DNA from: Paludibacter sp.
Lineage (GTDB): Bacteria; Bacteroidota; Bacteroidia; Bacteroidales; Paludibacteraceae
NCBI GenBank assembly: GCA_028748945.1
Contig: JAQTOL010000022.1
Location: 1 to 15,555, forward strand
Length of the DNA stretch: 15,555 bases
Direction: 5' to 3'
The notes under the pieces are model-generated. The model was not told the origin of the DNA, did not search any database, and saw only the letters and a list, made by a program, of their open reading frames with translations. The position numbers and the translations under genes were made by a program. Positions 1 to 7,681 of the stretch are shown here, piece after piece; positions within the stretch are counted from its first letter, which is position 1, and every line of letters begins with the position of its first letter.

Positions 1-157
1 AGAAGAAACAACTAATGAATAATGGGAATTGAAAAATGTAATTGAAGGAAGAATATTTATACTTACCAGAATTTATTTTTAAATATTGAAAGAAATCTTC
101 ATATAAATAAAACAATTTGAATATCAAAGACATAATTTTCATTCATTCAGAAAATAG

Positions 158-187
158 ATTGAAAAGTTGCGAGATGCAATATTTTTG
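158..187 (+). promoter_or_regulatory. Bacteroidota-type promoter for the GNAT-like gene
   Basis: ATTG at 158-161 and TATTTTTG at 180-187 are separated by 18 bases. This matches the phylum's -33 (TTTG-like) and -7 (TAnnTTTG) elements. The expected transcript start is near 192-195, about 40 bases before the ATG at 234. Bases 1-157 contain no gene I can support; they are AT-rich and presumably hold the end of, or spacer after, an upstream gene. Confidence 0.6.
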
Positions 188-233
188 CGTTATTTTACAC
201 GATTTTTCTGAAAATAAATTTAACATCTAACGT

Positions 234-1358
234 ATGCCGATACAGATTCGTGAAGTTACAACAAAGAAAGAATTAAAGCAATTTATATGGTTTGGAATCA
301 ATTTATATAAGAATTGTGAGTTTGCAGCTCCACCTTTATTGATGGACGATTTGCTCAATCTGAGTAAAGGAAGAAATCCGGCGTTGGATTTTTGTGATGC
401 ATCTTATTTTATGGCTTTTAAAGACCATAAAATGGTAGGCAGAATTGCTGCAATAATCAATCCGGTGGCAAATGATACCTGGAATGAAAAGCATGCCAGA
501 TTCGGTTGGGTTGATTTTATTGACGATCTGGAAGTTTCAAAAGCATTGTTTGATACTGCCATTGCATGGGCTAAGGAAAAAGGAATGACCGCCATTCATG
601 GTCCCCTGGGATTTACCGATTTTGACCATGAAGGGATTTTAATTGAGGGTTATGACAAATTAGGAACGCTGGCGACCATTTACAATTATCCTTATTATCC
701 AAAACATATTGAAAGTTACGGTTTTACAAAAGATATCGACTGGAAAGAATATCTGATTACCGTTCCTGAAGTTTTTCCTGAAAAGTATTTCCGGATAGCT
801 GAAATTGTTAAACAGAAATATAATTTAAAATCATTACGATTTAAATCCCGAAAAGAAGTTGTTGATAATTATGCATTGAAGATTTTTGACTTGCTAAACC
901 TCTGTTATTCTCATTTATACGGTTTTACAAAATTAAACGAGAAGCAAATTGCCTTTTATATCAAATTATATTTTAGTTTCTTCCGCCTGGATACTGTTTC
1001 CATAGTAGTTGATGAGAATGATGATGTTGTTGCACTTGGAATTGCCATGCCAAGTTTCACAAAGGCACTTCAAAAAGCGAAAGGAAGCCTGTTTCCATTT
1101 GGATGGTATTATATGCTGCGGGCTTTAAATAAAAACGATGTGGTTGATCTTTATTTGATGGCGGTTCATCCCGACTATCAGAATAAAGGAGTTAATTCGG
1201 TTATGTTTGCCGATATTATGCCTGCCAGTGCAAAAAACGGGTATAAATTTGCCGAAAGTAATCCCGAACTTGAAACCAATACACGTATGTCGTCGCAATG
1301 GGCTAGTTTTGAATATGTAAATCATAAAACAAGAAGGGTTTATATAAAGCAAATTTAA
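234..1358 (+). CDS. GNAT-superfamily N-acetyltransferase-like protein (YghO-like)
   Basis: A 374-residue protein resembling the large GNAT-fold proteins annotated as N-acetyltransferases in Bacteroidota and related to E. coli YghO. Two GNAT-like halves can be seen. The first (about 5-170) contains the strand-like segment KMVGRIAAIINP and the conserved-looking stretch HGPLGFTDFDHEG near 122-134. The second (about 200-374) contains the likely acetyl-CoA loop VHPDYQNKGV at 311-320, followed by ESNPELETNTRM at 341-352. No signal peptide or membrane segment is visible, so it is probably cytoplasmic. The acceptor substrate is unknown. It has its own promoter upstream and an intrinsic terminator just after the stop, so it is probably monocistronic. 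The ATG at 234 is the first start in frame and fits the promoter position. The superfamily call is fairly sure; enzymatic function is not established by the sequence. Confidence 0.8.
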   Translation: MPIQIREVTTKKELKQFIWFGINLYKNCEFAAPPLLMDDLLNLSKGRNPALDFCDASYFMAFKDHKMVGRIAAIINPVANDTWNEKHARFGWVDFIDDLEVSKALFDTAIAWAKEKGMTAIHGPLGFTDFDHEGILIEGYDKLGTLATIYNYPYYPKHIESYGFTKDIDWKEYLITVPEVFPEKYFRIAEIVKQKYNLKSLRFKSRKEVVDNYALKIFDLLNLCYSHLYGFTKLNEKQIAFYIKLYFSFFRLDTVSIVVDENDDVVALGIAMPSFTKALQKAKGSLFPFGWYYMLRALNKNDVVDLYLMAVHPDYQNKGVNSVMFADIMPASAKNGYKFAESNPELETNTRMSSQWASFEYVNHKTRRVYIKQI

Positions 1359-1373
1359 TAATAAAACTAAATA

Positions 1374-1408
1374 GAGCAGTAATTTACCCTACTGCTCAAT
1401 TTTTTTTC
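1374..1408 (+). terminator. Intrinsic terminator after the GNAT-like gene
   Basis: GAGCAGTA (1374-1381) and TACTGCTC (1390-1397) form a perfect 8 bp stem with an 8-base loop. A run of T (1400-1408) follows two bases later. It begins 15 bases after the upstream stop codon and separates that gene from nadB. Confidence 0.85.
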
Positions 1409-1422
1409 AACATAACAGTTAC

Positions 1423-1430
1423 TAAATTTG
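1423..1430 (+). promoter_or_regulatory. Possible -7 element for nadB
   Basis: TAAATTTG matches TAnnTTTG. At the -33 distance there is only a T-rich stretch, which is the tail of the preceding terminator. The predicted transcript start near 1436 would leave a leader of about 50 bases before the nadB ATG. Confidence 0.4.
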
Positions 1431-1486
1431 TTTTATTAAAAAAAATAGTAACTGATATTTATAATAATTTCATTCATAATAAAGGA

Positions 1487-3070
1487 ATGACACGAAAATT
1501 TGATTTTTTAGTTTTAGGTAGTGGAATAGCAGGTATTACTTTTGCGCTGAAGGCTGCTAAATTCGGAAAAGTAGCTTTACTCTGTAAAACCACATTAAGC
1601 GAATCGAACACTTCTTTTGCTCAGGGAGGTATAGCAACGGTTATGTATGAGCCAGATAATTTCGAAAAACACATAGAAGACACCTTAATCGCTGGAGATG
1701 GACATTGTGATTTAGCGGCAGTGGAAAAAGTCATTCGTGAAGCACCTGCTGCTATCGAAGATTTACTCAGTTTTGGGGTTGATTTCGACAAACAAAAAAA
1801 TGGTCAATTCGATTTACATCGCGAAGGCGGACATTCCGAGTTTCGTATTTTACATCATAAAGATAATACCGGCTTCGAAATTCAGGAAAGTTTGGTACGT
1901 CAGGTAAAAGCTCATCCGGAGATTGAAGTTTTCGAATATCATTTTGCCATCGAAATTCTTACGCAACATCATTTAGGCGAGTGGATTACGCATCATACTC
2001 CAAACATTGAATGTTACGGAGCCTATGTACTCGATCAGCATACAAACCAGATTCATACATTCTTGTCAAAAGTCACTTTGTTGGCAACCGGAGGTATTGG
2101 AAATGTATATTTAACTACCACCAATCCCGGGATTGCCACCGGTGACGGTATTGCCATGGCACATCGCGCAAGGGCACTGGTGAAAGATATGGAATTTGTA
2201 CAATTTCATCCTACAGCTCTGTATCATCCCGGGGAAAAACCAAGTTTCCTGATTACCGAGGCTATACGTGGTTATGGTGCCGTCTTGCGTACTTTGAACG
2301 GAAAGGAGTTTATGCATAAATATGACGAACGCGGTTCGTTGGCACCACGCGATATTGTGGCACGAGCAATCGATAACGAAATGAAAATAAGGGGTGATAA
2401 CTTTGTATATCTTGATGTTACACAAAAAGATGCGCAAACCACTAAAAAGGAATTTCCCACAATCTATAAAAAATGTCTTGAATTAGGGATCGATATTACA
2501 AAAGATTATATTCCGGTAACGCCAACACAACATTATTTGTGTGGTGGTGTTGAAGTTGATTTGAATGCTCAAACGTCTATCAACCGTTTGTATGCTGTCG
2601 GAGAATGTTCCTGTACCGGTTTACACGGTGCAAACCGGTTGGCGTCAAATTCGTTGCTTGAAGCCGTAGTCTATGCCAATGCAGCCGTAAATGACGCATC
2701 CAAACAATTAGACAAGCTGAATTTTGCTGACAAAATACCTGATTGGAACGACGAAGGAACTTCTCTTCCTGAAGAAATGGTGCTTATTACTCAGAGTTTC
2801 AGAGAAGTGGAACAAATAATGAGTACTTATGTGGGAATTGTTCGTTCAAATTTGCGGTTGAAACGTGCCATACACCGCCTTGAAATTTTATATCGCGAAA
2901 CAGAAAACTTGTTTGAGAAATCAGTGGTTTCACGCGAGATATGTGAGCTCAGAAATGTGATCAGTATTGCTTACCTTATTATTAAACAGGCGCTTTTACG
3001 TAAGGAAAGTCGTGGATTACATTATACGGTGGATTATCCCGAACGAATGAAAAAAGAAACTCGTAGGTAG
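1487..3070 (+). CDS. nadB: L-aspartate oxidase (NAD biosynthesis)
   Basis: FAD-dependent oxidation of L-aspartate to iminoaspartate, which quinolinate synthase (NadA) then uses in de novo NAD synthesis. The 527-residue length is normal for NadB. Visible marks in order are the N-terminal dinucleotide-binding GSGIAG (11-16), SFAQGGIA (43-50), HREGGHS (111-117), the FAD-contacting ATGGIGNVY (200-208), HPTAL (241-245), ITEAIRG (256-262), SLAPRDIVARAI (284-295, containing the active-site Arg of the family), QHYLCGGVEVD (348-358) and GLHGANRLASNSLLEAVVY (378-396). The helical C-terminal domain of the fumarate reductase/succinate dehydrogenase flavoprotein family follows. NadB-specific features and length separate it from SdhA/FrdA. 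No nadA or nadC lies next to it here. An AGGA directly abuts the ATG, too close for a normal ribosome site. Probably cytoplasmic. Confidence 0.96.
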   Translation: MTRKFDFLVLGSGIAGITFALKAAKFGKVALLCKTTLSESNTSFAQGGIATVMYEPDNFEKHIEDTLIAGDGHCDLAAVEKVIREAPAAIEDLLSFGVDFDKQKNGQFDLHREGGHSEFRILHHKDNTGFEIQESLVRQVKAHPEIEVFEYHFAIEILTQHHLGEWITHHTPNIECYGAYVLDQHTNQIHTFLSKVTLLATGGIGNVYLTTTNPGIATGDGIAMAHRARALVKDMEFVQFHPTALYHPGEKPSFLITEAIRGYGAVLRTLNGKEFMHKYDERGSLAPRDIVARAIDNEMKIRGDNFVYLDVTQKDAQTTKKEFPTIYKKCLELGIDITKDYIPVTPTQHYLCGGVEVDLNAQTSINRLYAVGECSCTGLHGANRLASNSLLEAVVYANAAVNDASKQLDKLNFADKIPDWNDEGTSLPEEMVLITQSFREVEQIMSTYVGIVRSNLRLKRAIHRLEILYRETENLFEKSVVSREICELRNVISIAYLIIKQALLRKESRGLHYTVDYPERMKKETRR

Positions 3071-3106
3071 TTAGTTTTAAATAGTATATTTTTTATATTT
3101 ACATCG

Positions 3107-3496
3107 ATGAAACGAATTTGTACAGTTCTGTTTATGTTTATTTCCATAGGATTCCTTTTCGCACAAAGTCAGGCGAAGGGAGACTCACATCCGGCATATC
3201 CAAATATTATTGTGAAGATAGATGGTACGGAACCCTCGTGGATTAAAAATGACAATGATCAGTCTGTAAATACAAATTCAACCACTTCTGGTACTGAAAA
3301 TGTTTCATTTACTGCCACATCCAATGGTATTTATGTGACGATTTTAAAAGGAACCAATAAAATAAGACTTTTAGCTCTTACCGGTCAATTGCTGTTAGCA
3401 GGTGATTTGACTCAGGGACGTTTTTTTATTCCGACCCGTCAGGGCATGTATTTTCTTAAAGTAAATAATAAGGCGTTTAAAGTTATCTGTAAGTAG
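3107..3496 (+). CDS. Small exported protein with a type IX sorting-domain-like C terminus
   Basis: A 129-residue protein with no function I recognise. It begins with a clear Sec signal peptide (MKR, hydrophobic 6-18, probable cleavage after FAQ or QAK near 20-24). A short Ser/Thr/Asn-rich linker follows (about 50-72). The last 55 residues (about 74-129) have the pattern of a Bacteroidota C-terminal sorting domain: GIYVTILKG, then LLALTGQLLLAGDL, then RFFIPTRQGMYFLKVNNKAFKVICK. The turn-plus-strand layout and terminal GxYFLKV...KV are the main marks. In type IX cargo this domain directs outer-membrane passage and is then removed; here almost no cargo precedes it. It starts 36 bases after nadB with no terminator between, so it may be co-transcribed. 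Alternatively it is a stand-alone beta-sandwich or a decayed remnant of a larger secreted protein. Confidence 0.75.
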   Translation: MKRICTVLFMFISIGFLFAQSQAKGDSHPAYPNIIVKIDGTEPSWIKNDNDQSVNTNSTTSGTENVSFTATSNGIYVTILKGTNKIRLLALTGQLLLAGDLTQGRFFIPTRQGMYFLKVNNKAFKVICK

Positions 3497-3577
3497 ACCC
3501 GGAAAAGAAAACGATTAACTGTTTGCCAAAAACAGATATATACTCACTATAATATTTTACAAATATAAATAACAGAT

Positions 3578-3883
3578 ATGATAAAGCACATTGTTTTTTT
3601 TCGTTTAGCTGAAAACGCTGAAGGAAAATCGAGAGAAGAAAACGCAGAACTAATAAAATCCGAACTGGAAAATCTGAAAAATCTCGTTCCGGAAATTAAA
3701 ATGATTGAAGTAGGTATCAATTGTCCGAATGCTCCAAAAACAGATTACGACATAGCTTTGTATACAGAATTTGATAGTTTCGATGATCTTGATACTTATC
3801 AGGAACATCCTGAACACAAAAAAGTGGCTGCCTATATTGGAAAAGTAAAAACATCACGGGCAGCCGTTGATTACGAAGTATAA
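3578..3883 (+). CDS. Dabb (stress-responsive A/B barrel) domain protein
   Basis: A 101-residue single-domain protein of the Dabb family, dimeric ferredoxin-like alpha+beta barrels. The family pattern is visible: IKHIVFFRL at 2-10, a long charged helix (about 14-35), then EIKMIEVGINC (39-49), DIALYTEFDSFDDLDTYQEHPEHKKV (58-83), and the closing strand RAAVDYEV at the C terminus. Residues HIVFFRL and YQxHPxH are the best marks. The biochemical role in bacteria is mostly unknown; some relatives act on or bind small hydrophobic or polyketide-like compounds. It is cytoplasmic, with no signal peptide. It is the last + strand gene before a convergent - strand block. A weak inverted repeat at 3519-3535 lies upstream, but I find no convincing promoter. 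Confidence 0.88.
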   Translation: MIKHIVFFRLAENAEGKSREENAELIKSELENLKNLVPEIKMIEVGINCPNAPKTDYDIALYTEFDSFDDLDTYQEHPEHKKVAAYIGKVKTSRAAVDYEV

Positions 3884-3958
3884 AACAGAAAAATGCATAA
3901 AATAAAAGCCAGGTAAGTAATATTATCAGACTTTATTATTATTTTTTCTTTAAATGCA

Positions 3959-4399
3959 TTACATAAACAGACCATTAAAATACATCCAGATAATATATCG
4001 GAAAAATTTTCCCAATAGCATAGAAATTGCAACAACCCACCAACGACCGCGTAAAAATCCTGAGGCTACGGCGATGACGTCACCAATTACGGGAAGAAAC
4101 GAAAAGAACGGCAACCAATCACCGTATTTTTGGCTTTTAGCTGTAAATTTATCTAATTTCTCTTTTTTAACACCGGCGTATTTTTCAATCCATTCTATTT
4201 TCCCCAACCTTCCCAGTAAGTAACAGGTCATACCGCCCAGCCAATTGCCCAAAGTAGCTACGAATACACAAGTCCAGGCATCCAGTCCACTGTAAACCAT
4301 GGCTGAAAAAACCATTTCGGAACTGAAGGGAACTACTGTTGCTGCCAGAAAGGAAGCAAGAAAAAGACCAAATAAACCAAGTTCTGCAAGACCTCCCAT
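3959..4399 (-). CDS. YqaA/VTT-type small inner-membrane protein
   Basis: A 146-residue integral membrane protein of the YqaA branch of the DedA/SNARE-associated (VTT) superfamily. Hydrophobic segments occur near 5-35 (LFGLFLASFLAATVVPFSSE), 41-62 (TCVFVATLGNWLGGMTCYLLG) and 95-140. The LPVIGDVIAVASGFLRG stretch (about 102-118) and the NWLGGMTCYLLGRLGK stretch are the recognisable family parts; relatives are often annotated simply as YqaA family. The VTT superfamily is linked to lipid scrambling or transport, but YqaA itself has no settled function. The ATG follows the stop of the upstream membrane protein gene with no base between (TAG then ATG), so translation is probably coupled. It is convergent with the Dabb gene, with about 75 bases between the stops and no obvious terminator. 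Confidence 0.85.
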   Translation of the reverse strand: MGGLAELGLFGLFLASFLAATVVPFSSEMVFSAMVYSGLDAWTCVFVATLGNWLGGMTCYLLGRLGKIEWIEKYAGVKKEKLDKFTAKSQKYGDWLPFFSFLPVIGDVIAVASGFLRGRWWVVAISMLLGKFFRYIIWMYFNGLFM

Positions 4400-5401
4400 C
4401 TAAATATTTATAAATTTAATAAGTACAAATGATATATTCAAAACACAAAAGATAATAAAAACAATGCTGAAAAAATTATTCTGTTTTAATGTAAAAGGAT
4501 GGGAAATTAAAAATGAAAATAGCAATGCAATAATTGGTAAAAATGAACTGAATTGATTCTCAAAAATAATGCTCAATATTAAAATTGCAATGAGTAATAA
4601 AAAAATAAAATTCAGTTTATTACGGGTATGAATTGCATCACGGCTATAGTTGGAAAACATTCCTGCCAGGCAAATAATAAGTATAATTGCCATGGATGCA
4701 ATATAAATTGAATTGACCAATGTGAAAGTATACAGGTTAAAATCTAAGTTCATTTGAATACTAAATACGCTTGCAAAATCGATTTTAGAATAGATAAGAT
4801 ATTGACCTGAAAATGTCAGAATCCAGGGTGTCACAGTTCCCAGAAGTGATGCAATTAACGTTCGAAGTGAAAAGCTCTGAAGCATTATAAATCCAATCCA
4901 GAAAACCGGTATTAAAAAAATCAGTGGATTAATAAATAAACTGCTTACACTGATCAAAAAGCTACCCATAAATGCTTCTTCTGAAGCATTGCGATTGTGA
5001 AACATATTGAAAGTAAAGAATAAAGCTATAATGAAAATAGTCAATGCCAGATGCGAACCATTGACCAAATGTGTTTCATTCCAAACTCCCAGTAGCAAAA
5101 CAAAAATAAAAATGGGCAGAAACGTCCGTGACCGGATAAGCGTGAACCTGTTATTTAGTTGAGCCACTAAAAAGGCATTGAGCAAGGTAAAGGAGATGGC
5201 AGTTAATCCCGACAGAATTGTATTGGGAATTAATATAGATTGCAGAAATACCACTACTGAGTTATTCTGCATTGAAACTGTGACAAAATGTCCTCCAAAA
5301 TAAGTTATTACCCACAAAGCAAAACACGACATTACTAATAGTATTGCCAGAGGGATACCTGGAGTTATGAAATTTTTTATTGAAACTTTGTTATTTTGCA
5401 C
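4400..5401 (-). CDS. Multi-pass membrane protein of unknown function
   Basis: A 333-residue, very hydrophobic protein with roughly ten predicted membrane helices spread from residue 15 to 330, short loops, and few charged residues. I do not recognise catalytic motifs. Its layout resembles the uncharacterised Bacteroidota DUF6427-like membrane proteins, but I cannot confirm that by eye. The start shown is a GTG; no ATG occurs upstream in frame and the next in-frame Met (near residue 24) would lose half of the first helix. It directly precedes the YqaA-type gene with zero spacing, which suggests the two are made together. No promoter pattern is visible between it and the upstream M3 peptidase gene, only a strong hairpin (5421-5456), so its expression may depend on read-through. 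Confidence 0.7.
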   Translation of the reverse strand: MQNNKVSIKNFITPGIPLAILLVMSCFALWVITYFGGHFVTVSMQNNSVVVFLQSILIPNTILSGLTAISFTLLNAFLVAQLNNRFTLIRSRTFLPIFIFVLLLGVWNETHLVNGSHLALTIFIIALFFTFNMFHNRNASEEAFMGSFLISVSSLFINPLIFLIPVFWIGFIMLQSFSLRTLIASLLGTVTPWILTFSGQYLIYSKIDFASVFSIQMNLDFNLYTFTLVNSIYIASMAIILIICLAGMFSNYSRDAIHTRNKLNFIFLLLIAILILSIIFENQFSSFLPIIALLFSFLISHPFTLKQNNFFSIVFIIFCVLNISFVLIKFINI

Positions 5402-5420
5402 AGTTCTTTTTTTTGAGAAA

Positions 5421-5456
5421 CAGGCATCCGGAAATACAGAGATTTCCGGATGTCTG
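5421..5456. terminator. Long intergenic hairpin, terminator-like
   Basis: Bases 5421-5435 (CAGGCATCCGGAAAT) pair with 5442-5456 to give a 15 bp stem containing one G-T pair and a 6-base loop. On the + strand nine T follow at 5462-5470. On the - strand, the direction of both flanking genes, the stem is followed only by TTTCTC, so termination there would be weaker. It may act as a bidirectional or partial terminator between the peptidase and the membrane protein gene. Confidence 0.65.
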
Positions 5457-5468
5457 CACTGTTTTTTT

Positions 5469-7562
5469 TTACTTTAAACCTCTTTTCTTTAATAAAGCAT
5501 CCGGATTAGGATTTGCACCACGAAAATCGTGGTAAAGTTTCATTGGATCTTCAGTATCGCCTTTTTCCAGAATATTTTTACGGAAGGCTGTCGCTACTTT
5601 CGGATTGTATATGTCGCCTGTTTCTTTAAATGCCTGAAAAGCATCTGCATCCAATACGGCAGCCCAGGTATAACTATAATAACCGGCAGAATATTCTCCC
5701 GAAAAAATATGATTAAAATAGGTACTTCTGTATCGAACAATAATTTGTGGAATCATTCCAATTTTATCCATCGAAGCTTTTTCGAATTTATTCACATCAA
5801 AAGCAGTCGTGTCTTTCATCATATGGTAATCCATATCCAGAAATGAAGCGGCAAGCAATTCTGTGTTAATAAATCCTTGATTGAAAGTACTTGCTTTCTG
5901 TATTTTATCCATCAATTCTTTTGGCATTATTTCACCGGTTTTGTAATGTTTAGCATAGGTTTTCATTACTTCGGGCTCCCAACACCAATTTTCCATGATT
6001 TGCGATGGAAGTTCAACAAAATCACGTGCTACGGCAGTTCCCGAAAGACCCGGGTAAGTACTTTGCGTTAATAATCCGTGCAGTGCATGGCCAAATTCAT
6101 GGAAAAGTGTTTCTACTTCATCCATATTCAATAACGAAGGCTTGCCGGCAGTAGGTTTGGTAAAGTTGCCTACGTTGCAAATAATCGGACGGTGATTGAT
6201 GCCATCTTTTTTGTATTGATCCACAATATTATTCATCCAGGCTCCGGCACGTTTTCCGGGACGTGGAAAATAATCGGTGTACAAAATGCCAATCAATGAG
6301 TCATTTGCATCTGTTACTTTAAACACTTCCACATCAGGGTTGTATACCGGCATACTGTCCAGTTTTTCAAATTTTAATCCGTAGAGTTTTGAAGCCAGAT
6401 CAAAAACACCCTGACGGACATTTTCCAATTTAAAATATGGTTTTAAGGCTTCTTCTTCCAGATCATATTTTTCTTTACGGAGTTTTTCGGAATAATACCA
6501 CCAATCCCAGGGTTCTAACTTTTCGCCTTTTCCCTCTTTATCCATCAACTTTTGAAGTTCGGAGGCTTCTTCTTTTGCCTTTGCAACAGCCGGTGTCCAA
6601 ACAGTGTTCAATAAATCGTAAACCGCTTTAGGCGTTTTCGCCATGGTGTCATCTAAAATAAAGTCGGCTGAAGTGGCAAAACCCAATAACTGTGCTTTCT
6701 GGGTGCGTAGTTTCATGATTTTGTTGATTACTGCTTTGTTGTCACTTGCATTATCGTGATTGGCGCGGGTGGTGTAAGCCATTAACAGTTCTTTGCGGAG
6801 CTCGCGATTCTCACCATATTGAAGTACGGGTATAAAGCTTGCTTTTTGAGTAGTGAAAACCCATTTTCCTTCTTCTCCGGCAGTTTTGGCTTCTTCAGCA
6901 GCAGCCTGGCGGACACTTTCGGGCAAACCGGCTAAATCAGATTCTTTATCAACAATTTTTTTGTATGAATTGGTTTCATCCAATACATTTTTGCCAAACG
7001 TCAATTGCGCCAAACCAAGTTCTTTGTTGATAGCACGAAGTCTGACTTTTTGTTCAGGATTCAGGTCAGCACCACTCCGGATAAAATTACGATGGTATTT
7101 TTCCAATAAACGAATCTGTTCGTCGGTGAGACCGAGTTTAGCACGGTTATCGAATAATGTTTTTATCCGGGCAAAAAGTTTTTCGTTCAGATAAATATTA
7201 TCATTATGCTCCGATAGTAAAGGGGATACTTCGTTGGCAATGGAATCCATTCCTTCGTTGGTGTCAGCCGAGTAAAGGTTGTAGAATACGGAAGAAACCT
7301 TTCGTAATAAATCGCCGCTGTAATCCAATGCAGCAATGGTATTGTCAAATGTGGGAGCTTCCGAGCTATTTGCAATGGCATCAATTTCAGACTGATGTTG
7401 TTTGATACCCTCTTTGAAAGCCGGCATATAATGCTCATTTTTAATCTTGTCGAAGGGTGGAGCACCATATTTGTTAGTGTACTTTTCGAAAAACGGATTG
7501 TCGCTTTTTGCGCATCCCATAAGGACTAATCCAACCATAAGTGTTAATAGTGTTTTTTTCAT
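5469..7562 (-). CDS. M3-family zinc metallopeptidase, Dcp-like lipoprotein
   Basis: A 697-residue peptidase of the thimet/oligopeptidase family, closest in pattern to peptidyl-dipeptidase Dcp, which removes dipeptides from peptide C termini. The zinc site is intact: HEFGH at 488-492 and the third ligand Glu517 within ARDFVELPSQIMENW. Other family marks are GGRY-region equivalents such as FPRPGKRAGAWMN (432-444) and GEYSAGYYSYTWA near the C terminus. It starts with a lipoprotein signal (MKKTLLTLMVGLVLMGC; lipobox Cys17), so it is anchored to a membrane outside the cytoplasm. The residues after the Cys (AKSDN) do not show a strong acidic surface-export signal, so a periplasmic position is inferred. 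A TATCTTTG element lies about 40 bases upstream. It probably trims peptides for uptake. Confidence 0.93.
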   Translation of the reverse strand: MKKTLLTLMVGLVLMGCAKSDNPFFEKYTNKYGAPPFDKIKNEHYMPAFKEGIKQHQSEIDAIANSSEAPTFDNTIAALDYSGDLLRKVSSVFYNLYSADTNEGMDSIANEVSPLLSEHNDNIYLNEKLFARIKTLFDNRAKLGLTDEQIRLLEKYHRNFIRSGADLNPEQKVRLRAINKELGLAQLTFGKNVLDETNSYKKIVDKESDLAGLPESVRQAAAEEAKTAGEEGKWVFTTQKASFIPVLQYGENRELRKELLMAYTTRANHDNASDNKAVINKIMKLRTQKAQLLGFATSADFILDDTMAKTPKAVYDLLNTVWTPAVAKAKEEASELQKLMDKEGKGEKLEPWDWWYYSEKLRKEKYDLEEEALKPYFKLENVRQGVFDLASKLYGLKFEKLDSMPVYNPDVEVFKVTDANDSLIGILYTDYFPRPGKRAGAWMNNIVDQYKKDGINHRPIICNVGNFTKPTAGKPSLLNMDEVETLFHEFGHALHGLLTQSTYPGLSGTAVARDFVELPSQIMENWCWEPEVMKTYAKHYKTGEIMPKELMDKIQKASTFNQGFINTELLAASFLDMDYHMMKDTTAFDVNKFEKASMDKIGMIPQIIVRYRSTYFNHIFSGEYSAGYYSYTWAAVLDADAFQAFKETGDIYNPKVATAFRKNILEKGDTEDPMKLYHDFRGANPNPDALLKKRGLK

Positions 7563-7601
7563 TTGATTGTTAGTTTTATTTATTACAAAAGGTTTAAGCT
7601 A

Positions 7602-7609
7602 CAAAGATA
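7602..7609 (-). promoter_or_regulatory. Possible -7 element for the M3 peptidase gene
   Basis: Read on the - strand this is TATCTTTG, an exact TAnnTTTG match 40 bases before the ATG. No TTTG is found at the -33 distance; an A/T-rich stretch is there instead. Confidence 0.45.
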
Positions 7610-7681
7610 CAATTTTTTGTATAAAAATGTATTATCATTTCTAGCTCAATTTTTCTTCTGAAATAGAAGATAAGCATGGTT

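Noticed and set aside
2..22. Possible C-terminal tail of an upstream gene (reads EETTNE then stop)
   Set aside because: Seven codons cannot be told apart from chance, and other frames also reach stops within 32 bases.
3519..3535. CTGTTT/AAACAG hairpin between the small secreted protein and the Dabb gene
   Set aside because: Only 6 bp and no T tract follows, so it is not a convincing terminator.
3954..4223. An 89-codon + strand frame opposite the YqaA-type gene
   Set aside because: It is antisense to a gene with clear membrane-protein family features and shows no independent support.
7654..7670. Inverted repeat TCTTCT/AGAAGA downstream of ribF
   Set aside because: The T run is on the wrong side for a - strand terminator and the 6 bp stem is weak.
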